The notes: generated from the letters alone by a model not told the origin. A stretch of DNA of 64,000 bases from Halobacillus amylolyticus (GCF_022921115.1 NZ_CP095075.1:2544001-2608000); one strand, 5' to 3'. Shown: positions 49,944 to 63,866, counted from the stretch's first letter. Numbers and translations: made by a program.

Positions 49944-52661
49944 TCACCCCATTATCATTTTCTGTTGGAGATCTACTATTTCTTGCTTAGAAACTTTAAT
50001 AAATGAACGCGTCCTATCCTTTCCAAAAAAGGAAATTGCCTCTTGTAAAACAGGTAGATACACATAAAACAAAGTATGGGTATAGCGTTTTTTATCAAAT
50101 TCATACTGGGCATTTCTAAGGTTGTCGAATAGTTCAGTAAGCCTTTTGTTGAACTCTATTAAAAAGTAGGTTTCATTCATAGCATATTCACATCCTATAC
50201 AATTCTCCCTTGAAGGATAAATACACCCCGTTCTATTAATTGTTTTGAATAAACATTGGGAATACTCCATTTTAGAAGGAGTTTCCCCTAAACTGATTTT
50301 TTGTAATACACCTTTGATATCCTCTTTTTTACTTTGAATCAAATCCATATAAACCTGATTTATACGGCTGCGATACTCCGTTATCCCTTTAACTAGCATT
50401 TCTATTTGAGATGGTTTCATATCTATTAAACTTTGTAGTTGTTTGTTCTGGTTTTGCATATCTAATGTTTCGTATTGTGTATCGTTTTCATTAGTAAACA
50501 TTTTTAACAGTAGGTGTGACATAAAACCGAAACTACCTCTTTCCAAGAGTGCCTGGGTTATTTTATCCACGTCACTATCCCTATTAATAGACTCAAGGTA
50601 AGTCTGGGTGGTTTGAGCAATACCCTTTGCATCTTTACGATGCCCTCTTATGATAGCTGCTAAATCATAACCTTGGCCCCAATTTTGAGATGAACTTACA
50701 TTCTGCACTGTATTTAAGTATGTTTTATTTGCACGATTGTTAAGAAAAGTACCATCTCCAAAAATCTCATTATACCTATTACCGAAGAAATTAGTATGAT
50801 TATTTCTCTTAGTTACAATATTAGTCAGTATGGTAGTATCATTAACTCTACTTAATTTTGTATCCTTTGCTTTAACCCTATGCGCCTCGCATAAAGCTAT
50901 AAGCATTCCAATTTTATAAACATAGCTTTCTCCAATAGCCAACTTTAAGTGTTGCTTACTTTTCTTACGTGTCTTTTGGGGTTTTATATCAAATACCTTA
51001 ACTTGCAATAGAACGTTATTTACTACTTTCTGAGCCATTTCCGTTGTAAAATTTCTAGATTTAATACATCTTATTACGCCCCCAGCACTCATACCCAATA
51101 CAGACTCTAAAGAGGGCATAGGTATCTTCAACAGGTCACTCGTTCTCCAAGCACAAATGTAGTGCATAGCACAATAAAGCCACACCATAGCATTTGTACG
51201 GTAATTTACTGCATCCTCTATCAGTTCTTCATCGTTTGCAAATAAAATTAGTCCAAACTTTGTCCACTGATCGAATGAGTAGCTTGAGATGTCCCTTTTT
51301 TCGGCATTTTTAAGTAGAGATACTTTAATCGTTTCCTCGTATTTTGTTAAATAGTTGGTTTTACAATAATCTAAAAAATAGGAGAATTCTCGTCTCGCTA
51401 CCTTTTGTGAGATGCTTTGCATTAATTTAAGAAGTTCATCCGTATTATGGTTCATAATCTCCTTTTCTAAATGGGGTATAATTGCTCGATAAGTGTTTAC
51501 CTGATTTGTGTAAACGTATTTGCTTCGAGTTTTCTTGAAACGGCCAATTAAAAATTCATTATATGCTTTGAGGGTTTCGGGAATGGGGAAAGAAGGTTGT
51601 ACATCTTCAACCTCTATTTGAAACTTATCAAATAATGAGGATGCATTATCTAACCTCTTTTTTCGTGTAAGGTGCTGTTCAATAATTGATAAATCCTTTA
51701 CATATAAAAGGTCTGCTGGTGCTAAAGGATTTTCTTCACCTGGGATAACCTTGATAGATAATTTTTTTAACAATCTCGAGAACGTGGTTTGGGGAACGCC
51801 ATAATAACTTCTAGCATCTCCTTTGAGTATTGTTTCTTCTTTCAGCTTTTTGGTTTTATTTATAGCCTCTTTATCAAAGTACCACATACCTCTTACCTTT
51901 TCTGCATTTGAAAGCTTAGCAATTCTATCTGTGTTGCCTAAATCAAACATCTTTTGTACTTCCGCTTTTGTATAATAGTCCTCTTTATTAAAGTTGTTTA
52001 TGCTATCGTAGTAGTCCTTAATTATACTTAAATCTTCCTTGCGAATATAAATGTTATCCAAGTCGTTTGTAGAATACAACAGAACGTCATTTTCCGGACA
52101 AACATTGAAAATATGCTTTAAAGCCTTTAGGTAAGTTACAAGACTATTATAGTAATTGGTTTTTATAAATTCGCGCAAAAAATTAAAGTCATAAAAACCG
52201 TTGAAATCGATTGTATTAATTACGTTTATAAGTGATTTGTTTTCAGCAAGGAAATCACTTATTGTTTCGCTTCCTCGTTTCACCACTTTATATTTATTCT
52301 TTATGACTTGGATGAGTTCAAGCTTATCCGCTTTATAGAAACGATAGTCCTTTCCATTTATTGGGTTAGAGGTTAATTCAAAGTTATTTATTATATAGTA
52401 TTTCAAAGTACTAGGTTCAAAATTATCGTGATTCATTTCATCCCTTACAATCGATAATAACTCTCTAAAGCTATATGTATCCTTTAAAAGAGAAGATATA
52501 TTATCAATTTCTTTTTTGCCTAAATATGTTTTATGGCCAAATTTATAATTCTTAAGCCGACCTTGGGAAATGAGTGTTTTCAATTGCTGAACTCTTGCAT
52601 TTAAAACTTCGCTCGCTTCTTTTAGAGAATAATACTTCTCTACTTCGGATTCATTATTCAT
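49944..52661 (-). CDS. Second, large tyrosine-recombinase-like protein
   Basis: 905 residues. The N-terminus has two MerR/excisionase-like helix-turn-helix segments (YYSLKEASEVLNARVQQLKTLI and YYTKAEVQKMFDLGNTDRIAKL). The C-terminal part has CAWRTSDLLKIP (catalytic Arg) and RGHRKDAKGIAQTTQTYLES (box II with Tyr), then a Cys cluster CIYPSRENCIGCEYA. It is far longer than Tn554 TnpB (about 630 residues). The function is probably strand exchange or DNA-site recognition together with its neighbours. Confidence 0.75.
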   Translation of the reverse strand: MNNESEVEKYYSLKEASEVLNARVQQLKTLISQGRLKNYKFGHKTYLGKKEIDNISSLLKDTYSFRELLSIVRDEMNHDNFEPSTLKYYIINNFELTSNPINGKDYRFYKADKLELIQVIKNKYKVVKRGSETISDFLAENKSLINVINTIDFNGFYDFNFLREFIKTNYYNSLVTYLKALKHIFNVCPENDVLLYSTNDLDNIYIRKEDLSIIKDYYDSINNFNKEDYYTKAEVQKMFDLGNTDRIAKLSNAEKVRGMWYFDKEAINKTKKLKEETILKGDARSYYGVPQTTFSRLLKKLSIKVIPGEENPLAPADLLYVKDLSIIEQHLTRKKRLDNASSLFDKFQIEVEDVQPSFPIPETLKAYNEFLIGRFKKTRSKYVYTNQVNTYRAIIPHLEKEIMNHNTDELLKLMQSISQKVARREFSYFLDYCKTNYLTKYEETIKVSLLKNAEKRDISSYSFDQWTKFGLILFANDEELIEDAVNYRTNAMVWLYCAMHYICAWRTSDLLKIPMPSLESVLGMSAGGVIRCIKSRNFTTEMAQKVVNNVLLQVKVFDIKPQKTRKKSKQHLKLAIGESYVYKIGMLIALCEAHRVKAKDTKLSRVNDTTILTNIVTKRNNHTNFFGNRYNEIFGDGTFLNNRANKTYLNTVQNVSSSQNWGQGYDLAAIIRGHRKDAKGIAQTTQTYLESINRDSDVDKITQALLERGSFGFMSHLLLKMFTNENDTQYETLDMQNQNKQLQSLIDMKPSQIEMLVKGITEYRSRINQVYMDLIQSKKEDIKGVLQKISLGETPSKMEYSQCLFKTINRTGCIYPSRENCIGCEYAMNETYFLIEFNKRLTELFDNLRNAQYEFDKKRYTHTLFYVYLPVLQEAISFFGKDRTRSFIKVSKQEIVDLQQKMIMG

Positions 52662-52688
52662 TACTCAAACCTCCTAGGGGGCCTTGAC

Positions 52689-53972
52689 CTAGAGAATATC
52701 TTTAAATACCTTTTCTTGTACAAACTTTATCTTTTCATCAATAACTGGGTTTTGAGCATAATAACTAATAGCTGAATCTAATGAACTATCTCCTCGCCAG
52801 TATGCCACTTCTATAGGGTTTCGAGTTGTCTCTAATTCTGCTATAAATTGGGTAAAAAAATGCCTAAGTATATGTGTACCTATTCTCCCTGACATAAGCA
52901 ATTTTGCTTCGCTTGAGCTTTTAAAGTCAGCTTTTTTGCTGAGCCGTTCTAAGGTTAAATTCATAATTTTTTTAAATGAACTGGAATAACTGCTATCTAG
53001 CATAGCATCACCATCACGATTGAGAAACACAGCCCCATAAGGATGCTTAACATTATTGATTAAACCCATATGCTGTATATATACATCTTGAAATAAATCT
53101 AAAAAAATAGGATGTACGGGCTGAATGCGCTTTCTTTTTATTCCGCCGACATCTTTACCATCAGTTCTTAACTGAACTTTTTCTTTTAGATTAACTGTAA
53201 ACCAACCTAACTTCTCACCATATACACGGTAGTTAATTGAATTCCTTGACACATTGCAGACTTCCCCTCTCCTCAATCCACCAAAAGCCTGTAAACATAT
53301 TGCAAGCTTTAGGTGACGATAGTAATGAAGATCACAAGTTTTTAAAATTTCTTGTAGTATGTAAGCAGGGATATGTTTAATACGTTGGGGAGGAATATAA
53401 TTGGAAGATATAATTGTGAACAGAGATTTTGTAGCAGCATATGATTTACTTCTAAACTTTCTTTGTTGGGTAGAGTAAATATTAGAGTTAATTAGAAAGT
53501 CTCTTTCCTTTATGTAACTCATCCCTTTTATCTCGTTAAATATGTATCTATAAAATCGGTTTAATACTTGTTCTGCTTTCTCTACAGTCGATTCCGTCTT
53601 CTTTTTGTTGCCTATCACTCCTTGACCGTAATCTCTTAAAAAATGATTTCCATATTCTATTGTTAAATCCTTAATATCCTTAATTTTATACTTGTTACTT
53701 TTTTCAAAAAATATATAGTTTAAAAACCTTACAACAATCTTAGCGTGATATTTTAATGTATCCAAACTTGCCGAGTTCAGTTCCTTGATAAAATAATTAC
53801 TGTATCCTGTTACTTTCATTGACTTACTTGAATTACTTCTTAATACGATAAACATAAAATGACGTAATAAACCTTCATCTTCTACTATAGTTAATACCTT
53901 TTGTTGAAACTCAACTTTATTACATTTATGTATTACTCCCGCATCCCCAACTAACGTCAAATTATCTTCCAC
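52689..53972 (-). CDS. First tyrosine recombinase, TnpA-like
   Basis: 427 residues. Catalytic signatures are clear: AFGGLRRGEVCNVSR (Arg I), HILRHFFTQFI (HxxR) and YWRGDSSLDSAISYYAQ (His/Trp region and nucleophilic Tyr). The N-terminal core-binding domain precedes them. It is the first gene of the recombination operon and lies 180 bases from the radA junction, consistent with Tn554 tnpA. Probably the main integrase. Confidence 0.88.
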   Translation of the reverse strand: MEDNLTLVGDAGVIHKCNKVEFQQKVLTIVEDEGLLRHFMFIVLRSNSSKSMKVTGYSNYFIKELNSASLDTLKYHAKIVVRFLNYIFFEKSNKYKIKDIKDLTIEYGNHFLRDYGQGVIGNKKKTESTVEKAEQVLNRFYRYIFNEIKGMSYIKERDFLINSNIYSTQQRKFRSKSYAATKSLFTIISSNYIPPQRIKHIPAYILQEILKTCDLHYYRHLKLAICLQAFGGLRRGEVCNVSRNSINYRVYGEKLGWFTVNLKEKVQLRTDGKDVGGIKRKRIQPVHPIFLDLFQDVYIQHMGLINNVKHPYGAVFLNRDGDAMLDSSYSSSFKKIMNLTLERLSKKADFKSSSEAKLLMSGRIGTHILRHFFTQFIAELETTRNPIEVAYWRGDSSLDSAISYYAQNPVIDEKIKFVQEKVFKDIL

Positions 53973-54156
53973 AACAGTCCCTCCAAACGTTTAAAAATTA
54001 TTAACTTCAATCTCATCCCTTAACACTAACAGTTTAACTGTTTAATATTTTCTAAAATTTAGACACTTTAATAATACAACATAACCCCTGTCAGATCAAA
54101 GGATTTTTGATAATACTTTTTTATATAACGTTTACCATCTATACGTTTAAAAACAT

Positions 54157-54924
54157 TCGGTTCTTAACACTGCGTAAAATGCGAAAGGTATGATGTCTTT
54201 CTCCTTCAAAATAAAGGACAGCATCGACCATATGTTCAAGTAACCGCGGCCCCGCAATTGAGCCTTCTTTTGTCACATGACCGACAATAAAAATCGGGAT
54301 GCCTTTACTTTTTGCTATTCTCATCAGCTGGCTTGTGCATTCCCGTACTTGCGATACACTTCCTGGGGCCGAAGTGACATCCTCTTTAAATATAGTTTGA
54401 ATGGAATCAATCACTACAAACTTTGGATCAATCGCTTCTATTTGACTTACCACATCATGCAGATTGGTTTCTGATAGTACATAAAGCTCTTCGGACTGAA
54501 TTCCGAGGCGTTCAGCACGCAGCTTTGTTTGACGAGATGATTCCTCACCTGAAATATATAAAACAGGGAGTTGTTTATTAGCAATTTGCGCGGAAACTTG
54601 GAGAAGTAATGTTGACTTCCCAATTCCCGGATCACCACCAATCAAAACCAAAGATCCAGCAACAATACCTCCGCCGAGCACTCGGTTTAATTCAGGCATA
54701 TCTGTAGCAAGACGCGGTTCTTTCTCTGATTTAATCGCTGTAATCTTTTCAGGCTTAGCCGATGATGAAGAATTGGTTTGAAATACATGCCGAGAGTTTG
54801 AGGCTGTGGCTGATACTTCCTCCACTAGCGTATTCCACTGATGGCAGCCTGGACATTTCCCCATCCATTTCGGAGTTTCATAACCACATTCCTGACATAC
54901 AAACTTTGTCTTTCTTTTTGCCAA
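54157..54924 (-). pseudogene. radA: radA 5' fragment (N-terminal 256 residues)
   Basis: Begins [20 protein letters not shown] with the C4 zinc finger, Walker [13 protein letters not shown] and the [10 protein letters not shown] motif, where native sequence stops. The frame runs five more codons (MFLNV) into the element and ends at 54139. The ATPase core is present, but the Lon-like domain and the F and G of KNRFG are lost. A stable truncated product would keep zinc finger and P-loop. Pairs with 26689-27300. Confidence 0.95.
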
Positions 54925-55031
54925 GGGAATCGTCCCCTCTCTTACTATTCTATACGATAAACATTGTGAAAAAGTTTCATATTGGTATCAATTATATTAA
55001 ACTCTTCTTACTAAAAGCATAGACGATACAG

Positions 55032-55062
55032 AAAAAAATCGGAAGGCAAATACCTTCCGATT
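55032..55062 (-). terminator. Intrinsic terminator after clpC
   Basis: AATCGGAAGG ... CCTTCCGATT followed on the minus strand by TTTTTT, 35 bases after the clpC stop. It separates the ctsR-clpC operon from radA. Confidence 0.88.
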
Positions 55063-55096
55063 GTAAAACATTCATATTTTCTTCAAATTTACAGCC

Positions 55097-57553
55097 TTAT
55101 TTTGCTTCTTGTTGAACATGAACCGTAAATTCCTTATCGTCATTTACGTCAATTTTAACCTTTTGGCCTTTTTGAATCTTCTCTTTTAACAACTCTTCAG
55201 ATAAAAGGTCCTCAACGTTTTTCTGAATGGAGCGGCGCAAAGGTCTTGCCCCGTACTCCGGATCGAAGCCTTCTTCTGCAATATGCTCGATAGCTTTTTC
55301 AGTTAAAGTAAAGTCGATCTCTTGATCTAATAATCGTTTTCTTAAATGTTCTGCCATCAAGGTTACGATATCTTTCATATGCTTCTTCTCTAGAGAGTGG
55401 AAGACAATCGTTTCATCAATTCTATTTAGGAACTCTGGACGAAATGCTTTCTTCAACTCATCAGTGACTTTAGACTTCATATCCTTGTAGTCCTGACCTG
55501 AATCGTCCATAGAAAATCCAAGATATTTATTTCTCTTAAGTTCTTGCGCACCAACGTTAGATGTCATGATCAGAACGGTATTGCGGAAGTCAATAACACG
55601 TCCTTTAGAATCAGTTAAGCGGCCGTCCTCAAGCACTTGTAGAAGAATGTTAAATACTTCAGGGTGGGCCTTCTCAACTTCGTCCAGCAGGATAACAGAA
55701 TATGGTTTATTCCGTACTTTCTCAGTGAGCTGACCACCTTCATCATAACCCACATAGCCTGGAGGTGAACCTACAAGTCGAGACGTGCTGTGCTTCTCCA
55801 TATATTCGGACATATCGATACGAATCATTGCATCTTCTTCACCAAACATACTCTCAGCCAACGCACGAGCAAGTTCAGTTTTACCTACACCTGTAGGCCC
55901 TAAGAAAATAAATGAGCCAATCGGACGTTTCGGATCTTTTAGACCCGCGCGAGCACGACGAATCGCTTTAGATATCGCTCGAACTGCTTCTTCCTGACCA
56001 ATGATGCGGTTATGAAGAGTATCCTCTAAATGCAGCAGCCGCTCACTCTCATCCTTTGTCATTTTTTCCACAGGAACACCTGTCCATGTCGATACAATGG
56101 ATGCTATATCCTCAACAGTGACCTCTGAATCCTCTTGGCCTTGCTTTTCTTTCCATTCATCCTTAGTCTGATCGAGTTCATCACGTAAATGCTGCTCATT
56201 ATCTCTTAGTGATGCCGCCTTTTCAAATTCTTGACTTTGCACGGCTGCATCTTTTTCTTTCCGCACTTCTTCAAGCTTCTGTTCAAGCTCTTTTAAGTTT
56301 GGCGGTGCTGTATAAGAGCGAAGGCGAACTTTTGATGCCGCTTCATCAATTAAGTCAATCGCTTTATCCGGAAGGAAGCGGTCAGAAATATAACGATCTG
56401 AGAAACGAACTGCAGATTCAATAGATTCATCTGTAATTGACACTCTATGGTGAGCTTCATAACGGTCACGCAGCCCTTTTAAAATTTGAACAGATTCTTC
56501 GAGTGTTGGTTCACCTACTTGAATCGGTTGGAAACGGCGTTCAAGCGCTGCATCCTTCTCAATATACTTTTTATATTCGTCTAGCGTTGTGGCACCAATA
56601 CATTGCAGTTCACCGCGTGCAAGGGAAGGTTTTAGAATATTAGAAGCATCAATCGCTCCTTCCGCACCACCTGCACCAATTAAAGTATGGAGTTCATCAA
56701 TGAATAGGATGATATTCCCCGCCTGGCGAATCTCCTCCATTACCTTTTTCAATCGGTCCTCAAATTCTCCACGGTATTTCGTGCCTGCCACAACGGTCCC
56801 CATGTCCAGTGTCATGACTCGTTTATCGCGCAAAATCTCTGGTATTTCATTGTTCATGATTTGTTGGGCTAAGCCTTCAGCAATCGCCGTTTTACCTACA
56901 CCAGGCTCCCCGACAAGGACCGGGTTATTCTTTGTACGACGACTTAACACTTGGATGACTCGCTCTATTTCCTTGCTACGCCCAATCACTGGATCGATGT
57001 TGCCTTCTTTAGCAATAGCAGTTAAATCACGTGCCAGTGAATCAAGAGTCGGTGTATTCGCATTGGCTGGCTGGGCACCACCACTGCCGCCACGGCGGTT
57101 CTGACCGCCAGTTGATTCATTATTGCCAAGGAGTTGTAATACTTGTTGGCGGGCCTTATTTAAGCTGACACCTAAATTGTTTAACACACGAGCTGCAACA
57201 CCCTCTCCTTCACGAATAAGGCCAAGCAGAATGTGCTCTGTACCCACATAGGAATGACCTAGCTTGCGGGCTTCATCCATCGATAATTCGATCACTTTTT
57301 TTGCACGTGGAGTATAGTGTATCGTTTGTGATACTTTTTCACCTTTACCAATTAATTTTTCCACTTCTTGCTGAATCTTACTTGACTCGAGGCTTAAAGC
57401 TGTTAAAGATTTAGCAGCAATTCCCTCTCCTTCACTTACTAATCCTAATAAAATATGCTCTGTTCCAATGTTATTATGACCTAATCGAACCGCTTCTTCT
57501 TGTGCTAAAGCAAGTACCTTTTGTGCGCGTTCAGTAAATCGTCCAAACATCAT
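55097..57553 (-). CDS. clpC: AAA+ unfoldase ClpC
   Basis: 818-residue class I Hsp100 ATPase that feeds substrates to ClpP with adaptors such as McsB and MecA. Two Clp N repeats ([28 protein letters not shown], then [13 protein letters not shown]) lead to D1 ([13 protein letters not shown]), a central coiled-coil M domain with a UVR-like segment, and D2 ([13 protein letters not shown]). It ends the CtsR-regulated operon. Confidence 0.97.
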   Translation of the reverse strand: MMFGRFTERAQKVLALAQEEAVRLGHNNIGTEHILLGLVSEGEGIAAKSLTALSLESSKIQQEVEKLIGKGEKVSQTIHYTPRAKKVIELSMDEARKLGHSYVGTEHILLGLIREGEGVAARVLNNLGVSLNKARQQVLQLLGNNESTGGQNRRGGSGGAQPANANTPTLDSLARDLTAIAKEGNIDPVIGRSKEIERVIQVLSRRTKNNPVLVGEPGVGKTAIAEGLAQQIMNNEIPEILRDKRVMTLDMGTVVAGTKYRGEFEDRLKKVMEEIRQAGNIILFIDELHTLIGAGGAEGAIDASNILKPSLARGELQCIGATTLDEYKKYIEKDAALERRFQPIQVGEPTLEESVQILKGLRDRYEAHHRVSITDESIESAVRFSDRYISDRFLPDKAIDLIDEAASKVRLRSYTAPPNLKELEQKLEEVRKEKDAAVQSQEFEKAASLRDNEQHLRDELDQTKDEWKEKQGQEDSEVTVEDIASIVSTWTGVPVEKMTKDESERLLHLEDTLHNRIIGQEEAVRAISKAIRRARAGLKDPKRPIGSFIFLGPTGVGKTELARALAESMFGEEDAMIRIDMSEYMEKHSTSRLVGSPPGYVGYDEGGQLTEKVRNKPYSVILLDEVEKAHPEVFNILLQVLEDGRLTDSKGRVIDFRNTVLIMTSNVGAQELKRNKYLGFSMDDSGQDYKDMKSKVTDELKKAFRPEFLNRIDETIVFHSLEKKHMKDIVTLMAEHLRKRLLDQEIDFTLTEKAIEHIAEEGFDPEYGARPLRRSIQKNVEDLLSEELLKEKIQKGQKVKIDVNDDKEFTVHVQQEAK

Positions 57554-57572
57554 GGATACAACCTCCTTGCAT

Positions 57573-58643
57573 TTATTCTTTATTTTCTAATTGTAGTCTT
57601 TCACGAATGAGTGAAGCCCTTCTAATATCTCGCTCGGACGGGGACAATGTTTCTTTCGCATACTGCTGTAGAAATCCAGGTTGTGTTAGTACCATCAACT
57701 CATTGAGGATGGTTTTTGGCACATGATCGATAAATCCAAGATCAATACCCAGCCTAAGGTCGGATAAACATTTAGCGGCCTCTTTAGACTCTATGATTCG
57801 ACCATACTTTAAAACACCATACGAGCGAAAAATTCGATCCTCAAGCTGTATGCCTGAGCGATGCATCAATGCTTGTCTTGCCCTTCGCTCCTGATCAATC
57901 AGTTGTTTTACTACACTATGGAGATCCTCTACGATATCTTCTTCAGATTTCCCTAGTGTTATTTGGTTTGATATTTGAAAAATACTGCCTACTGCCTCAC
58001 TGCCTTCCCCATAAATTCCTCGAACGACTAAACCAAGCTGGTTAATGGCAGGGGTCATTCGGTTAATCTGCTGGGTCATGGCGAGAGCCGGAAGATGCAT
58101 CATCACCGATGCCCTCATCCCGGTACCCACGTTTGTAGGGCAAGCAGTAAGATAACCGCGTTTTTCATCAAACGCATAATCAATCTTCTCCTCCAGCCAA
58201 TCATCAAGCTGTGAAGCCTGCTCTAAAGCCCTATCAAGTTGGAACCCTGGAAAATATAACTGTATGCGAATATGATCCTCTTCATTAATCATAATCGATA
58301 CCTGCTCATTTTGAGAAATTAGAGAAGCAGAGTGTACTGAGTTGTTCGTTAAATGCGGACTAATCAAATGCTTCTCTACAAGAACCCTTTTCTCAATCGG
58401 CTGCAGATCATTCATTTTAACTATTTCAAAATTTTTATAATCCCTAAACGACTCGTTGCGAAATTCTCCATTGAAGAAATTTAATACTTTTTCCAGATTA
58501 TCTTCGGAAGAAATCGTCGGAAACGGAATGCTTGAGAAGTTACGCGCTAATCGAATACGGCTGCTTAAAACAATATCACTATCCGGGCCATCTTGTTTCA
58601 TCCATGGACTAATGGCTTCATTCATGAATTGCTGTAATGACAT
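57573..58643 (-). CDS. mcsB: Protein arginine kinase McsB
   Basis: 356-residue member of the phosphagen-kinase fold that phosphorylates arginines, marking proteins for ClpCP and inactivating CtsR. It shows [38 protein letters not shown] (kinase loop with the catalytic Cys) and RIYGEG-like GIYGEGSEA. It begins directly at the mcsA stop, one base overlapping. Confidence 0.95.
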   Translation of the reverse strand: MSLQQFMNEAISPWMKQDGPDSDIVLSSRIRLARNFSSIPFPTISSEDNLEKVLNFFNGEFRNESFRDYKNFEIVKMNDLQPIEKRVLVEKHLISPHLTNNSVHSASLISQNEQVSIMINEEDHIRIQLYFPGFQLDRALEQASQLDDWLEEKIDYAFDEKRGYLTACPTNVGTGMRASVMMHLPALAMTQQINRMTPAINQLGLVVRGIYGEGSEAVGSIFQISNQITLGKSEEDIVEDLHSVVKQLIDQERRARQALMHRSGIQLEDRIFRSYGVLKYGRIIESKEAAKCLSDLRLGIDLGFIDHVPKTILNELMVLTQPGFLQQYAKETLSPSERDIRRASLIRERLQLENKE

Positions 58644-59191
58644 TAGCTCTCCCCCTCCTCTCTTTGCTGGAGTTGGTCATCCAAAGAGCGAATCTCATCT
58701 CTAATCTTGGCCGCTTCCTCGAATTCTTCTTGTTCGATTAACCGCACAAGCTCAGATTTATATTGATCCATTTGACGCCTAAGATGCAAGTTACCTCCTT
58801 CACGCCTAGGGATCTTTCCATCATGGCGTGTATTTTCGCTATGCACACGGCGGAGAATTGGATTTAGTCGTTCGTCAAATGTCTCATAACATTTTGCACA
58901 ACCAAACTTTCCAGCTCTGGCAAATTCCTGAAAAGTTAACCCACATGTCGGACATTTAAGCTGTTCTTTTTGCTGCTGAGCATCCATTTGCTGACCATTA
59001 AAGGATTGTTTTGGTTCGTAATTAAATAGTCCTGTCAATAAATCGTTCAATGTAAAGCTTTCTTCATGGTCATGCATATATCCTTTTTCTTTCGCACATT
59101 TTTCACAAACATGGACTTCGGTCTTTTCTCCGTTCATTAACTGTGTTAAATGAACGGTGGCAGGACGGTTATGGCATCGTTGGCATTCCAT
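58643..59191 (-). CDS. mcsA: McsA, activator of McsB
   Basis: 182-residue zinc protein. CxxC pairs [23 protein letters not shown] and CAKCYETF are followed by a C-terminal UVR domain ([24 protein letters not shown]). It activates McsB and helps regulate CtsR. It lies between ctsR and mcsB in the operon. Confidence 0.95.
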   Translation of the reverse strand: MECQRCHNRPATVHLTQLMNGEKTEVHVCEKCAKEKGYMHDHEESFTLNDLLTGLFNYEPKQSFNGQQMDAQQQKEQLKCPTCGLTFQEFARAGKFGCAKCYETFDERLNPILRRVHSENTRHDGKIPRREGGNLHLRRQMDQYKSELVRLIEQEEFEEAAKIRDEIRSLDDQLQQREEGES

Positions 59192-59211
59192 AACATTCTC
59201 TCCCTTCTATG

Positions 59212-59676
59212 TTAGCTTGTATATTTCAGGGTGAATAGCATAGCCGTAAGAATCCTTGAACGGACCTCGTCCCTTAGAGGAAGGGGGAAAGCGAGAACTT
59301 CACGATCCATTGCACTGACCATCATACGTGCTTCACGGCTTGTGATACTGTTATTTTCAAGTAACCTCTCGATAATATCTATCGCTATAGATTGAGAAAC
59401 CTTTGGATGGATGAGATGTATAATATCATCAATCATCTGTGCTTCAGATCGATGTTGAATACGGCGTATCCGAATATAACCGCCGCCCCCGCGTTTACTT
59501 TCAACTATATATCCTTTTTCCACAGTGAAACGTGTTTTAATCACATAATTAATTTGTGAAGGTACACATTGAAACCGATCAGCAATCTCACTTCGCTTAA
59601 TTTCAATGGCTTTCTTCTCATTATCATTTAAAATATTCTTTAAATACTCTTCTATGATGTCGGATATATTCCGCAT
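59212..59676 (-). CDS. ctsR: Stress repressor CtsR
   Basis: 154-residue winged-helix repressor of class III heat-shock genes. RNISDIIEEYLKNILN starts the protein; the wing contains ESKRGGGGYIRIRRI, the Gly-rich heat-sensing loop. First gene of the operon, directly behind its own operator. Confidence 0.96.
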   Translation of the reverse strand: MRNISDIIEEYLKNILNDNEKKAIEIKRSEIADRFQCVPSQINYVIKTRFTVEKGYIVESKRGGGGYIRIRRIQHRSEAQMIDDIIHLIHPKVSQSIAIDIIERLLENNSITSREARMMVSAMDREVLAFPLPLRDEVRSRILTAMLFTLKYTS

Positions 59677-59691
59677 CTTCCCTCCCCCTCT

Positions 59692-59765
59692 TTTGACTTT
59701 GACTATCTTTGACTATAATTTTATTATACTCATTTTAAACACATTCGCAAATAAAATGTTTGTGT
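59692..59765 (-). promoter_or_regulatory. CtsR operator and SigA promoter
   Basis: On the minus strand the heptad AGTCAAA occurs at 59708-59714 and 59698-59704, with a third overlapping copy at 59692-59698; CtsR sites are tandem GGTCAAA heptads three bases apart. TATAAT (59723-59728) with a TTGCGA -35 sixteen bases further upstream places the transcription start in the operator, so bound CtsR would block initiation. Confidence 0.88.
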
Positions 59766-59810
59766 GTTTACACCTCTCATCATTCCCTAATCGGGTAAAG
59801 GTTAAAACAA

Positions 59811-59839
59811 AAAAACTATACGATTTCTCGTATAGTTTT
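59811..59839. terminator. Bidirectional terminator after the MgtC-family gene
   Basis: AAAACTATACGA ... TCGTATAGTTTT with A/T runs on both sides; ends the mgtC-like transcript immediately behind its stop codon. Confidence 0.85.
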
Positions 59840-59841
59840 CT

Positions 59842-60534
59842 TTATCTTCTTTGTTCAACCTGTAAGACATTATCGACTTTTGATAACTGTTCAAGTAAGG
59901 AAGTATCATTAATCTCCTGTCCCTTAGTAATTTGAATAAGAATGTTTTTTGTTCGATTATTTAAATTTTCTATCTCCACTTTTTGAAGTGAAATACCTTG
60001 CTCATCAAAGATTTCAAGTAACTTACTTGCTTCAATTCTTTCGTCTGCCAGGAGTACGTAGGAATTCTTGAAATAGCCACTAAAGTACTTTTTCTCTAGA
60101 TTATTTAAAAAGATAAGGCTCAGTAGCACTAAAATTGTAGCAAGTACGGCAACATCATACATACCAGCTCCAACAACTAATCCCAATCCAGCAACCGTCC
60201 AAATAGAAGCAGCTGTCGTAAGCCCACGGATCGTCATCCCGTTAACAATAATTGTCCCAGCTCCTAAAAAGCCAATACCACTAATGACGTAGGAAGGGAG
60301 GCGTGATGGGTCAAAACGGACATTATCATGATTACTAATAAATTCTTCAAACCCATATAATGATAAAAGCATCATAAGACAAGCACCGATACCGACTAGT
60401 ATATGGGTGCGAAACCCTGCGGAATGATTTTTCAACTCCCGTTCAAACCCTATAATCCCTGATAAAAGTAAGGCAATAAATAAGCGAATAAAAAATAAAT
60501 CTAAGTTATCGTTAAATAAATCAAAATCATCCAT
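59842..60534 (-). CDS. MgtC/SapB-family membrane protein
   Basis: 230 residues. About five hydrophobic helices lie in residues 12-155, with the MgtC signature GFERELKNHSAGFRTHILVGIGA and YVISGIGFLGAGTII; a C-terminal ACT-like soluble domain follows. MgtC proteins act in magnesium stress or ATP-synthase control; the Bacillus homologue YhiD is poorly known. It lies alone between the rRNA operon and ctsR. Confidence 0.88.
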   Translation of the reverse strand: MDDFDLFNDNLDLFFIRLFIALLLSGIIGFERELKNHSAGFRTHILVGIGACLMMLLSLYGFEEFISNHDNVRFDPSRLPSYVISGIGFLGAGTIIVNGMTIRGLTTAASIWTVAGLGLVVGAGMYDVAVLATILVLLSLIFLNNLEKKYFSGYFKNSYVLLADERIEASKLLEIFDEQGISLQKVEIENLNNRTKNILIQITKGQEINDTSLLEQLSKVDNVLQVEQRR

Positions 60535-60591
60535 ACCAATACCACCACCCTTTGTTCAGGAAATAATGTGTCTACTTATATTATTATATAG

Positions 60592-60621
60592 TAAAAAACC
60601 GGAAGCATATGCTTCCGGTTT
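60592..60621 (-). terminator. rRNA operon terminator
   Basis: AAACCGGAAGC ATAT GCTTCCGGTTTTTTACT on the minus strand, 16-20 bases after the 5S gene; a perfect stem with a long T-run. Confidence 0.92.
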
Positions 60622-60636
60622 AACTACAATATAATG

Positions 60637-60751
60637 ACGTGGCCGCGTCCTACTCTCACGGGGATCGACCCGACTACCATCGGCGCTGAAGAGCTTAACT
60701 GCTGTGTTCGGCATGGGAACAGGTGTGGCCTCTTCGCTCTCGCCACCACAT
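60637..60751 (-). rRNA. rrf: 5S ribosomal RNA
   Basis: The minus strand has the 5S core CCCATGCCGAACACAGCAGTTAAG and the terminal helix TGGTGGCGA ... GCCAC. About 115 nucleotides. Ends are estimated from the terminal helix. Confidence 0.95.
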
Positions 60752-60948
60752 CATGGGTTATGAGGTGAACCCTCAAAACTGGATAAGACATCCAAGACCA
60801 ACATCATGTTTTAACGTTTGACAATCTAGCTCCGACTCCCAAGTCCTCATGTTCTAAGTCATCTCTCTTCAAGGTTGAAAAACCACAGCCTTTACGTGAG
60901 CTCACTTAGCCCAGCGGACGTAAACGGTCGTCTCCGCTTTTTAATATA

Positions 60949-63866
<2,918 letters not shown>

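Larger units (their letters stand above)
27301..54156. mobile_element. 26.9-kb recombinase-mediated element inserted in radA
   Basis: The insertion separates the R and F codons of the RadA KNRFG motif. At the right edge the host codons AAG AAC CGA run into element sequence (54157-54165); at the left edge the near-identical AAA AAT CGT precedes TTT GGC (27295-27306), so the recombination core is about 9 bases, known only to that precision. No long terminal inverted repeats are seen, as for Tn554-type elements. At the right end it encodes three tyrosine-recombinase-like proteins, a coiled-coil protein and a RadA homologue; the rest is cargo. It is visibly more AT-rich than the flanking genes. 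Confidence 0.92.

Noticed and set aside
26689..54924. Split radA as a frameshift or assembly error
   Set aside because: The halves lie 26.9 kb apart, join exactly at a codon of a conserved motif, and the intervening DNA has recombinase genes and two nested IS elements with clean duplications.
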